Below, in pieces: positions 1 through 7,034 of a DNA stretch of 11,361 nt. Where the stretch lies: positions 1-11,361 of the forward strand of contig JBFFNE010000090.1 in assembly GCA_041563315.1 (NCBI GenBank), given 5' to 3'. The translations under genes and the position numbers were made by a program. Origin of the DNA: JBFEYJ01 sp041563315. Lineage in GTDB: Bacteria; Pseudomonadota; Gammaproteobacteria; Thiohalomonadales; Thiohalomonadaceae. The number at the start of each line of letters is the position of its first letter. Position 1 is the first letter of the stretch. Below the pieces are notes generated by a model, which was not told the DNA's origin, did no database searches, and was given only the letters and a program-made list of their open reading frames with translations.

Positions 1-59
1 GGGATTCAAAATCCCCCGGTGGCAACACCTTGTCGGTTCGAGTCCGACCCTCGGTACCA
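1..59 (+). tRNA. tRNA-Leu(CAA), 3' part, truncated by the window edge
   Basis: This is the 3' half of a leucine tRNA. The anticodon loop TTCAAAA lies at 5-11 with anticodon CAA at 7-9. It is closed by a stem whose 3' strand is TCCCC (12-16) and whose 5' strand is GGGA at 1-4 plus one base outside the window. A long class II variable arm follows (about 17-31). The T arm has stem GTCGG (32-36), loop TTCGAGT and stem CCGAC (44-48). The acceptor 3' strand is CCTCGGT (49-55), then the discriminator A, typical of leucine tRNAs, and an encoded CCA (57-59). The long variable arm and A73 support Leu over other CAA readings. The acceptor 5' strand, D arm and promoter are off the left edge. No U-run terminator is visible just downstream. 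Confidence 0.93.
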
Positions 60-209
60 TTATTCCTGGCTCCATACAAACCCGCCTTAATGACAAGCCG
101 CGTTTCGGCTGCGCGCAGTCGAGGAAATCCGCGAGCCTCTGCCCAGCCATGCGTGCTGCAATCGTTGAAGGATGAGCCCGTCGGATCCAGCCCGCGGCGC
201 GCAGCATCG
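60..209. other. intergenic region between tRNA-Leu and malQ, no gene recognised
   Basis: This 150-bp stretch lies between the tRNA 3' end and the malQ stop codon, which face each other. A short stem-loop (AGCCG, loop cgttt, CGGCT, 96-110) is present but has no T-run on either strand, so it is not a convincing intrinsic terminator. The short open frames crossing it overlap the tRNA or malQ and show no protein-like character. No recognisable small RNA or repeat was seen. Confidence 0.5.
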
Positions 210-1679
210 TTATCGTCCGTATCGCTGGGTCATACCGGCTAACTGCTCTGCCAATCCCTCGGGCACATCTGCCCAATCGAATCGCCAGCGCCAGTTGCCT
301 TCGGTGGTGCCTGGCACATTGAGGCGGTGTTCACTCCCGAGGGACAGGGCATCCTGCAGGGGGATAATCGCCTGGCGGGCGACCGAGGCGTAGGCCGCTT
401 CAATCAAAGGCCACGGCATCGGCTCTCGCGGAGCATCAAGGTAGTTGAGTACCCGTTGCCGCTGCTCGGCGGTGAGGCCGTCATACCATCCGATGGTGGT
501 GTCGTTATCGTGGGTACCGGTGTAGACCACACTGTCTTCTGTGTGGTTATGCGGCAAGTAGGGGTTTTCCGGACCACTGTCGAAGGCAAACTGCAGAATC
601 AGCATGCCTGGGAAACCGTATTTTTTCCGCAGCGCCCGCACTTCATCGGTGATCACCCCCAGGTCCTCGGCAATGATCGGCAGGGGGCCGAAGCGGGCCG
701 CAAGACTGGTGAACATCTCGTCGCCCGGCACCTTGACCCAACGACCGTTGATTGCCGTCTGCTCATGGGCGGGCACCTCCCAGCAGGCCTCAAAACCGCG
801 GAAGTGATCGATACGCAACAGATCAAACAGGTGGAACTTGTGGGCGATACGCCGGTGCCACCAGTTGAAGCCATCCGCTTCCATCCAGTCCCAGTCGTAG
901 AGCGGGTTGCCCCAGCGTTGTCCGGTTGCAGAGAAATAATCGGGCGGTACCCCGGCCACGACAGTAGCCTGGCCGCACTCGTCCAGCTCGAAAGCATCGC
1001 GACAGGCCCAGACGTCGGCGCTGTCGTGCGAGACGAAGATCGGCATATCACCCAGGACACGAATGTCCCGGGCGTTGGCGTACTCCTTCACTCGCTGCCA
1101 CTGGCTGAAAAAAACAAATTGTTCGAAACGGTAGCCGGCAAGCGCCTGCGTTTCCGTTTGACGCAGCTGTTCCATCTCCTTTGCATGGCGATCGCGGTAT
1201 GACGCGGGCCATTCCATCCAGGAACGCTGCATGAACCGCTGCTTCAATAGCCGGAAAAGGACGTAATCTTCCAGCCAGTGGGCGTGCTCATGGCAAAAAG
1301 AGTCAAATTCCCGGCGCTGTGTGTCATCCATATGCCGGGAAAAATGCGTCCAGGTCTGCGCCAGCAACTCCTCCTTGGATAAGGAGGCGAGCACGTCCCT
1401 GTCGGCCTCGCTCCACCACTGCTGCAGAAGCCAGTCACGACCGATCAAGTCGGCACTGCCGGCAAAAGCGGAAAGCGATTGATAGGGAGAGCGATCCTCA
1501 TGCACCGGCCCCAATGGGAGTACCTGCCATAATCGCTGGCCGGCCTGGGCAAGAAAATCGATAAACCGCAATGCCTCTTCACCCAGCTCTCCACAGACGC
1601 CATCGCCAGGGAGGGAGGTCGGGTGAAGCAGGATCCCAGCCTCGCGCTGTGACAGGAGTGACGGAGCGGTGTTAGCCAT
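210..1679 (-). CDS. malQ: 4-alpha-glucanotransferase (amylomaltase, GH77)
   Basis: A cytoplasmic GH77 disproportionating enzyme of 489 residues. It transfers alpha-1,4-glucan segments between maltodextrins and can release glucose. The length matches the compact bacterial amylomaltases. The N-terminal region has the family hallmarks GILLHPTSLPG (15-25) and SPYQSLSAFAG (64-74). The catalytic residues of the family are all visible: nucleophile Asp291 in LLRIDHFRG, acid/base Glu338 in IIAEDLG, and transition-state Asp391 in GTHDND. The C-terminal motif NVPGT (454-458) is also typical. There is no signal peptide. The ATG overlaps the end of the upstream GH57 gene by 8 bp. No good Shine-Dalgarno sequence precedes it, so translation is probably coupled to that gene. 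It is the last gene of the glgC-GH57-malQ unit, which suggests a role in remodelling or recovering glucans from glycogen. Family assignment is secure; the exact in vivo substrate is inferred. Confidence 0.96.
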   Translation of the reverse strand: MANTAPSLLSQREAGILLHPTSLPGDGVCGELGEEALRFIDFLAQAGQRLWQVLPLGPVHEDRSPYQSLSAFAGSADLIGRDWLLQQWWSEADRDVLASLSKEELLAQTWTHFSRHMDDTQRREFDSFCHEHAHWLEDYVLFRLLKQRFMQRSWMEWPASYRDRHAKEMEQLRQTETQALAGYRFEQFVFFSQWQRVKEYANARDIRVLGDMPIFVSHDSADVWACRDAFELDECGQATVVAGVPPDYFSATGQRWGNPLYDWDWMEADGFNWWHRRIAHKFHLFDLLRIDHFRGFEACWEVPAHEQTAINGRWVKVPGDEMFTSLAARFGPLPIIAEDLGVITDEVRALRKKYGFPGMLILQFAFDSGPENPYLPHNHTEDSVVYTGTHDNDTTIGWYDGLTAEQRQRVLNYLDAPREPMPWPLIEAAYASVARQAIIPLQDALSLGSEHRLNVPGTTEGNWRWRFDWADVPEGLAEQLAGMTQRYGR

Positions 1680-3384
1680 GAGGGGTAACAGGGTCGCTCC
1701 CGCGGCGCATCACCCCACCAACCTCGGCCTCCCCCCCTCCGCTGGAGATTGCCTTCTCCAGCGCCACCGGTGGTGACAGGCCAAGGGTGTGATAGAGCGC
1801 CGTCAATTGATGCCGGTAGAGTTGATCGAAATCCTGTACGGACTCGGAGGGGTTATAATCACCAAACCACCAGAACCAATCGGAACCTTCACACAAGGCC
1901 AGCTGATGCTCGGCCAGGGTCTGCTGTTCCCTGTCGAGACTACCGCTGGCCATAACCTGGTCATAGGCGTGCTTGGCCTCGATAAGCAGCTCCCAGGCAC
2001 GATTTTTATCACTATCGCCGATCCAGGTGGAAAAGGTGCCATAAACCCAGCTGCCGGCGACCAAGTGTCGCAGAGGCTGCGCCTTGATCTTATCCTCAAG
2101 ACAACGACTGAATGTGGTCATTTCAATATGCGGGTGAGCCGCAAGACGTCGGTAGAGAGCATCCAGAAAGTGGTAGCCATTATCCGGGTAATGTTCCCAC
2201 GCGTTTTCGCCATCCATAATGACGCTCGCCACCCTATTCGGCTCATGCCGGCAGGCCACCGCAATATTCTCCAGGTGATGGATAAAATTGGTGACCGCAT
2301 CCTCGGCATGCCAGTCGGCGTAGCTGAAGCCGATGAGATCGGACAACCCGTCATCGCGAAAAAAACAGGTCAGGGGCTGCCTGTCCAGCCGGTAGGGACG
2401 GTGAATGCAACCATGGGAGCTGGCCTCCGAACGATGCAGACTGTTACGCAGCACCGTCTCGCCACTGGCGGTCCAGTGAAAACCCGAATCGACAAGCAGG
2501 GTGAGTGTCTCCTCGCTGAGCGAGCCTTCTGAAGGCCAGCAGCCCTTGGGACGAAAACCGAAATATTTCTCGAAAACATCCAGCCCCTCTTCGATATGCC
2601 ACAACACTCGCTCTCGCCCGCCAGGGTAGCGGCCGATCGCAGGCAATGGGGCCTCAGGCAATGCCTCATGGGTAACCGCTGTGTCTATCAACAACGGAAT
2701 AATGGGGTGTGCGTATGGGGTAACCGACAATTCGACCCGCCGCTCTTCGGCCAGCTTGCGATAACGCGGCACCACTCCGGCAAGCAACTCACCGATCAGT
2801 ACCAGGAGTTCACGTCGATCCTCCAGGGTGTAGCCATGCAGTTTGGCCATCAGGCGCTTGGCCCGCGTATCCCCCTGGCGTACCGTCTCTCCCAGCCAGG
2901 CCAGGTGATACCATACCAACAGATCAGCAAGGTATTGGTCGCTCAAATAAGCTAACATCGCCGGATTTTTGAGCACGCCTTGTGCCAGGTCGACCAGATG
3001 ACGATAACTGGGAAAACGGTCGACCAGGCGTTTTTCATTGGCGCGCAAGGCTGCCCGGATCAGCGCTTCCCGCTCCTCAGCCTGTGTCGGTAACTGCTCT
3101 GCGATGAGTGTTGCAAGCAGCGGATCACCCGGCACTACCTGTCCCTCGAGGGCATCAGTAATCTGCGCCACGTAGTCACTGAGCTGCTCGAGCAGTGTCG
3201 GGGTAAAATTTACTACAGCGCGCGCATCGGGAACCTTTTCAAGAAGAGCGACCATATCCACGTAATCCTTAATACCATGGAGGTAGGTCCAGGGAAGACG
3301 GTAATGCCCGCTCCCCGCATCCCGATAAGACGGTTGGTGCATGTGCCAGCATATCACCAGCTTGATCGATGCCTCAGCGGACAT
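1672..3384 (-). CDS. glycoside hydrolase family 57 protein (alpha-amylase / glucanotransferase-like)
   Basis: A 570-residue cytoplasmic GH57 enzyme predicted to act on alpha-1,4-glucans. GH57 signature regions are seen in order: CWHMHQPSY near residues 12-20; LSVTPYAHPIIPLL at 219-232; GCWPSEGSLS at 281-290, whose Glu286 is the likely nucleophile; FFRDDGLSDLIGF at 341-353, expected to hold the acid Asp; and VIMDGENAWEHYPDNG at 388-403. Aromatic motifs (WVYGTFSTWIG, WFWWFGDYN) in the C-terminal half are typical of the amylase-like branch. Within GH57, hydrolase, 4-alpha-glucanotransferase and other activities cannot be told apart from sequence alone. The signature wording does not look like the GH57 branching-enzyme group, and the locus already has a GH13 branching enzyme. 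The last 25 or so residues are Gly-rich and low complexity, beyond the usual end. The ATG lies inside the end of glgC (11-bp overlap), and the stop overlaps malQ by 8 bp. This indicates one tightly coupled operon. Confidence 0.9.
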   Translation of the reverse strand: MSAEASIKLVICWHMHQPSYRDAGSGHYRLPWTYLHGIKDYVDMVALLEKVPDARAVVNFTPTLLEQLSDYVAQITDALEGQVVPGDPLLATLIAEQLPTQAEEREALIRAALRANEKRLVDRFPSYRHLVDLAQGVLKNPAMLAYLSDQYLADLLVWYHLAWLGETVRQGDTRAKRLMAKLHGYTLEDRRELLVLIGELLAGVVPRYRKLAEERRVELSVTPYAHPIIPLLIDTAVTHEALPEAPLPAIGRYPGGRERVLWHIEEGLDVFEKYFGFRPKGCWPSEGSLSEETLTLLVDSGFHWTASGETVLRNSLHRSEASSHGCIHRPYRLDRQPLTCFFRDDGLSDLIGFSYADWHAEDAVTNFIHHLENIAVACRHEPNRVASVIMDGENAWEHYPDNGYHFLDALYRRLAAHPHIEMTTFSRCLEDKIKAQPLRHLVAGSWVYGTFSTWIGDSDKNRAWELLIEAKHAYDQVMASGSLDREQQTLAEHQLALCEGSDWFWWFGDYNPSESVQDFDQLYRHQLTALYHTLGLSPPVALEKAISSGGGEAEVGGVMRRGSDPVTPHG

Positions 3385-4642
3385 GATGCAATTCTTGCCC
3401 CAGCATCTCGGGAGTAACCAGCACGACGCCCTTGTCGCTCACATCGAAACGTTCGGCATCGGTAACCGGATCCTCGCCAATCACGGTCCCCTCGGGGACG
3501 ATGCAACCCTTGTCGATGACCGCCTTGCGGATCCGGCAATTGGGCCTGATGATGACATTGGGAAGTATCACCGAATCGTGGACTTCACTACAGGCCTCGA
3601 CACAGACGTTGGAAAAGAGCAGGGAATGCTGCACCATCGCCCCGGAGATAATGCAACCGCCCGAGACCATCGAATCCACCGCCATCCCCCGGCGATCGAC
3701 ATCGTCAAACACGAATTTGGCCGGTGGCAACTGTTCCTGATAGGTCCAAATCGGCCAGTTACTGTTATAGAGATTCAGGTCAGGGGTCACTCCAATCAAC
3801 TCCATATTGGCTTCCCAGTACGCATCCACTGTCCCAACATCCCGCCAATAGGACTTCTTGTCGCTTTGTGGATCACGAAACGGATAGGCAAAAACACGGT
3901 GTTCTCTTATCGCCCGCGGGATCACATTCTTGCCAAAATCGTGGGAAGACTCACTGTCATCAGCATCGCAAATCAGCTGCTCATAAAGATAGTCGGTATT
4001 GAAGATATAGATCCCCATGGAAGCAAGGGACTGAGTCGGGTCATCCGGCAAGGTCATCGGATTATTCGATTTTTCGGCAAAAGCGGTAACGTGCCATTGA
4101 TTATCCACCTGCATAACGCCGAAATCGCGCGCCTCCTCGACCGGCACCTCAAAACAGCCAATCGTCATATCGGCCCGATTTTCCACATGCGCGGCGAGCA
4201 TCGGACCGTAATCCATCTGGTAAATGTGATCACCGGCAAGGATCAGCACATATTTTGGTTTGTGCAAACGAATGATATCGAGATTTTGATATAGGGCATC
4301 AGCGGTACCGGAATACCACTGGGCACCGAGGCGCTGTTGGGCCGGTAGCAACTCAATGAACTCGCCCAGTTCGCCACGCAGAAAACTCCAGCCAAGCTGG
4401 ATATGACGGATCAAGGAGTGGGCCTTGTACTGGGTAAGAATGCCCACGCGGCGGATGCCGGAGTTGATGCAGTTGGATAGCGGAAAATCGATGATGCGAA
4501 ACTTGCCGCCAAAGGGAACGGCGGGTTTTGATCGCCAGCGTGTCAATCCTTTCAATCTCGTTCCTGCGCCGCCGGCCAAGATCAGGGCAAGGGTTTCTCG
4601 GGTCAATCGGCTGACAAAACGTGGTGTATCCATACTTGGCAT
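3374..4642 (-). CDS. glgC: glucose-1-phosphate adenylyltransferase (ADP-glucose pyrophosphorylase)
   Basis: Catalyses ATP + glucose-1-phosphate to ADP-glucose + PPi, the committed step of bacterial glycogen synthesis. The N-terminal nucleotidyltransferase domain shows LILAGGAGTRL (20-30), KPAVPFGGKFRIIDF (39-53), WYSGTADALYQN (109-120), LAGDHIYQMDY with the catalytic Asp138, and FAEK with the sugar-phosphate Lys191 (matching E. coli Asp142 and Lys195). SHDFGKNVIP and YWRDVGTVDAYW follow. The C-terminal part is the hexapeptide left-handed beta-helix ending in VVLVTPEML. Length (422 aa) is normal. E. coli activator-site Lys39 aligns with Trp36 here, suggesting altered allostery. I prefer the ATG at 4642 because GGGGGAG lies just upstream; a TTG at 4654 and an ATG at 4633 are alternatives. 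The gene heads the unit with GH57 and malQ and is divergent from glgB. No glgA is nearby. Confidence 0.96.
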   Translation of the reverse strand: MPSMDTPRFVSRLTRETLALILAGGAGTRLKGLTRWRSKPAVPFGGKFRIIDFPLSNCINSGIRRVGILTQYKAHSLIRHIQLGWSFLRGELGEFIELLPAQQRLGAQWYSGTADALYQNLDIIRLHKPKYVLILAGDHIYQMDYGPMLAAHVENRADMTIGCFEVPVEEARDFGVMQVDNQWHVTAFAEKSNNPMTLPDDPTQSLASMGIYIFNTDYLYEQLICDADDSESSHDFGKNVIPRAIREHRVFAYPFRDPQSDKKSYWRDVGTVDAYWEANMELIGVTPDLNLYNSNWPIWTYQEQLPPAKFVFDDVDRRGMAVDSMVSGGCIISGAMVQHSLLFSNVCVEACSEVHDSVILPNVIIRPNCRIRKAVIDKGCIVPEGTVIGEDPVTDAERFDVSDKGVVLVTPEMLGQELHHVR

Positions 4643-4645
4643 ATA

Positions 4646-4652
4646 CTCCCCC
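4646..4652 (-). promoter_or_regulatory. ribosome binding site of glgC
   Basis: GGGGGAG on the minus strand is the only Shine-Dalgarno-like purine run in the leader. It ends 3 nt before the ATG at 4642 (5 nt if only the G-run pairs) and 12 nt before the ATG at 4633. It lies only 4 codons or less inside the frame that a TTG at 4654 would open, so that TTG cannot use it. The site favours 4642 over the other starts, although its spacing is on the short side. Confidence 0.55.
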
Positions 4653-4671
4653 AATAAATGTCACAATAATT

Positions 4672-4695
4672 TTCAGCGTATCGTGATAGGCTGAA
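4672..4695. promoter_or_regulatory. 24-bp imperfect palindrome upstream of glgC, possible operator
   Basis: The half-sites are TTCAGCgTATC and GATAgGCTGAA around a central GT. Twenty of 24 positions are symmetric; only one pair in each arm and the central two bases break the symmetry. It lies 29 bp upstream of the preferred glgC ATG and about 77 bp upstream of the glgB ATG. Two 10-bp arms with two-fold symmetry are what a dimeric regulator would bind. As RNA in the glgC leader it could also form a hairpin. No regulator family is assigned because the sequence does not match an operator I recognise with confidence. Confidence 0.45.
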
Positions 4696-4772
4696 CACGT
4701 ACATGATTCATTTTCCAGAACCTAAGTTAAGCATAGACTACCTTTATCACAACGTTGGATGATGATCGTTTT

Positions 4773-6944
4773 ATGACTCAGCTGCCGGGCGGAGTCCAGC
4801 GCCTGCTAGAGGCCCGCCATCACGATCCCTTCGAAATCCTCGGCCGTCACCCCTGGGGCGACGGCGTAATAATCCGTGCCTTCCTGCCGGGTGCAACCCA
4901 GGCAAACATCCGCTGCGGTGAGACCTTATTACCGATGGAGCGCTATGCGCAAAGCGCCTTGTTCGAATGGCGCGGCATGGCGTGCCCCCACGATCGCCTC
5001 TATACCCTTGAATGGCACGATTCGGCTGGTCAGCGCCATCAACAGTACGATCCCTATGCCTTCCAGCCTATGCTCAATGAAAGCGGCCTGTCGCAATTTA
5101 CCCATGGCCAGCACTACCGGGCCTACCAGATGCTCGGTGCTCATCCATGCCAGCATCAAGGAGTAAAGGGGGTGCGCTTTGCCGTCTGGGCACCCAATGC
5201 CGAGCGAGTCAGTGTTGTGGGGGACTTCAACCGCTGGGACGGGCGTTGTCACCCCATGCGCAACCGCGGCAGTAGCGGGGTTTGGGAGCTGTTCATTCCG
5301 GAATTACCCACGGGCGCGCTCTATAAATTCGAGCTTCGTGATCAGTACGGTGGACTCCACCTCAAGAGTGACCCCTATGGGCGTCACTTCGAGATTCGCC
5401 CGGCGAGTGCTGCCATCATCGAATGCTCAACTTATCATTGGGAAGACAAGGCGTGGATGAGTCAGCGCGCCAACGGCGACTGGCTACACCGGCCAATGTC
5501 CGTTTATGAGGTACACCTGGGTTCCTGGCAGCGCAATCCACAGGGAGGATTTCTCAGCTACCGGGAACTGGCAGAAGGGCTCATTCCCCACGTAAAGGGA
5601 CTGGGCTTCACCCACATTGAACTCCTGCCGATCACCGAACATCCGCTGGATGCTTCCTGGGGCTATCAGACCACCGGCTATTTTGCCCCCACCAGCCGTT
5701 TCGGCCCACCGGACGATTTGCGCTGGTTTATCGACCAGTGTCATACCCGTAACCTTGGTGTGATTCTCGACTGGGTGCCCGCCCATTTCCCCAGAGATGG
5801 ATTCGCTTTGGCTCGTTTCGATGGCACCCCACTCTATGAGCACGAGGACCCGCGCCGCGGTGAGCATCGCGACTGGGGGACATTGATATTCAACTACGGC
5901 CGCAACGAGGTTAGAAACTTCCTGCTCTCCAGCGCCCTATACTGGCTGGAGGAGTTCCATATTGATGGACTCCGGGTCGACGCAGTCGCCTCCATGCTTT
6001 ACCTGGACTATTCGCGAGAACCCGGTGACTGGCTACCCAATATCCACGGAGGTAATGAAAACCTGGAAGCGGTCGAGTTCCTGCGTGAAATGAATACATT
6101 GGTCCACCGCGAACATCCCGGTGCCCTGACCATGGCCGAGGAGTCAACCTCCTGGCCGATGGTCTCGCGGCCAACCGACATGGGGGGCCTTGGCTTTTCC
6201 ATGAAATGGAACATGGGCTGGATGCACGACACGCTCACCTACTTCCACCGAGACCCCATTCACCGCAAGTTTCATCAGGACAACCTGACCTTCGGCCTGA
6301 CCTACGCCTTTGCAGAGAATTTCATCCTCCCCTTCTCCCATGATGAGGTGGTGCACATGAAGCGCTCACTGCTGGAGAAAATGCCCGGTGACGAATGGCA
6401 ACGGTTTGCCAATCTGCGCTTACTCTACACATATATGAACACCATGCCGGGAAAGAAGCTGCTGTTTATGGGCTGTGAGTTTGCTCAGGGACGTGAGTGG
6501 AATCACGACACGGCACTGGAGTGGCATCTCTATGACAACCCTTATCACTATGGCATCCACCAGTTGCTGGGCGATCTCAACCGCCTCTACGCTGAAGAAC
6601 CGTCACTACACCGCTTCGACTTCGAAGCGGCCGGCTTCCAATGGCTTGATTGCGAAGACGCCCAGCACTCGGTACTGAGTTATATGCGCCTCGGCGGCGA
6701 ACAACCTGTCATCATCGTCTTGAATTTCACCCTGCAACGGCACGAAGGTTACCGTATCGGGGTACCTGTGATGGGGCGTTATAGTCAGTTACTCAACACC
6801 GATTCGGCCTGCTATGCTGGCACGACTCCTGATGAAACTGCGCAATTCGAAGCCGAAGACATCCCCTGGAGCGGGCAACCCTGCTCGATTGTCGTGCCCC
6901 TGCCCCCCCTTGCCGGCATGATCATCCAGCAGCGTTATACGTGA
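4773..6944 (+). CDS. glgB: 1,4-alpha-glucan branching enzyme (GH13_9)
   Basis: Cuts alpha-1,4-glucan chains and re-attaches them by alpha-1,6 links, giving branched glycogen in the cytoplasm. From the ATG at 4773 it is 723 residues, close to E. coli GlgB. Domains in order: a GlgB N1 module (about 1-105, with HDPFEILG near the start); a CBM48 module (FAVWAPNA...VVGDFNRWDG, about 136-157); the GH13 barrel from YEVHLGSWQR (245) to about 600; and a C-terminal beta domain. Catalytic residues are intact: nucleophile Asp403 in DGLRVDA, acid/base Glu456 in TMAEEST, and Asp524 in FSHDEVVH. Their spacings (53 and 121) equal those of E. coli Asp405, Glu458 and Asp526. A TTG at 4755 would add six residues (first residues MDDDRF); neither start has a strong Shine-Dalgarno sequence, so the exact start is uncertain. 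It is divergent from glgC and is followed by the unknown small gene. Confidence 0.96.
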   Translation: MTQLPGGVQRLLEARHHDPFEILGRHPWGDGVIIRAFLPGATQANIRCGETLLPMERYAQSALFEWRGMACPHDRLYTLEWHDSAGQRHQQYDPYAFQPMLNESGLSQFTHGQHYRAYQMLGAHPCQHQGVKGVRFAVWAPNAERVSVVGDFNRWDGRCHPMRNRGSSGVWELFIPELPTGALYKFELRDQYGGLHLKSDPYGRHFEIRPASAAIIECSTYHWEDKAWMSQRANGDWLHRPMSVYEVHLGSWQRNPQGGFLSYRELAEGLIPHVKGLGFTHIELLPITEHPLDASWGYQTTGYFAPTSRFGPPDDLRWFIDQCHTRNLGVILDWVPAHFPRDGFALARFDGTPLYEHEDPRRGEHRDWGTLIFNYGRNEVRNFLLSSALYWLEEFHIDGLRVDAVASMLYLDYSREPGDWLPNIHGGNENLEAVEFLREMNTLVHREHPGALTMAEESTSWPMVSRPTDMGGLGFSMKWNMGWMHDTLTYFHRDPIHRKFHQDNLTFGLTYAFAENFILPFSHDEVVHMKRSLLEKMPGDEWQRFANLRLLYTYMNTMPGKKLLFMGCEFAQGREWNHDTALEWHLYDNPYHYGIHQLLGDLNRLYAEEPSLHRFDFEAAGFQWLDCEDAQHSVLSYMRLGGEQPVIIVLNFTLQRHEGYRIGVPVMGRYSQLLNTDSACYAGTTPDETAQFEAEDIPWSGQPCSIVVPLPPLAGMIIQQRYT

Positions 6945-7034
6945 AATTCATTACTTTTTTATAAGAAATTTTTTGTATTAATCGAAAAATCACATAACAA
7001 AGACACGAAACATCCATCAAGAAGGAAGCCGAAA
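6945..7034 (+). promoter_or_regulatory. AT-rich gap between glgB and the small gene, probable promoter
   Basis: This 90-bp gap is roughly three-quarters A+T, unlike the coding DNA around it. It contains TTTTTTATAAG and TGTATTAAT stretches (6955-6982) that could supply a -10 element, but no pair of hexamers at proper spacing is convincing. There is no GC stem followed by a T-run, so a glgB terminator is not seen. The small gene may therefore be read from its own promoter, from glgB, or both. Confidence 0.35.
7022..7026 (+). promoter_or_regulatory. ribosome binding site of the small beta-grasp-like gene
   Basis: AAGGA is followed by an 8-nt spacer and the ATG at 7035. It has the best spacing of the Shine-Dalgarno sequences noted here and supports this short frame as a real, well translated gene. 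Confidence 0.75.

Larger units (their letters stand above)
4643..4772. promoter_or_regulatory. divergent glgC / glgB promoter region
   Basis: About 130 bp separates the chosen starts of glgC (minus) and glgB (plus), so both promoters should lie here. No strong sigma70 hexamer pair was found. The best plus-strand match is TTTCCA, 16 bp, TAGACT (about 4711-4738), with 4/6 matches in each box, which is weak. On the minus strand no pair was convincing. The region is more AT-rich than the flanking genes, as expected for a promoter. The centre-left holds the 24-bp palindrome annotated separately. Coordinated control of ADP-glucose synthesis and branching from this single region is an inference from the layout. 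Confidence 0.6.

Noticed and set aside
1..59. tRNA 3' end as an integration (att) site
   Set aside because: No integrase gene and no second copy of the tRNA 3' end were seen; the adjacent genes are core metabolism.
96..110. Stem-loop AGCCG-cgttt-CGGCT after the tRNA
   Set aside because: Only five base pairs and no T-run on either strand; not a credible intrinsic terminator.
30..242. 70-codon plus-strand frame starting inside the tRNA
   Set aside because: It begins within the tRNA-Leu sequence and runs into the malQ 3' end; no ribosome site and no recognisable protein.
327..1202. 291-codon plus-strand frame opposite malQ
   Set aside because: Shadow of malQ; the composition is not protein-like and there is no start signal.
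6969..6990. A/T-only inverted repeat ATTTTT...AAAAAT after glgB
   Set aside because: No GC pairs in the stem; expected by chance in such an AT-rich gap, so not called a terminator.
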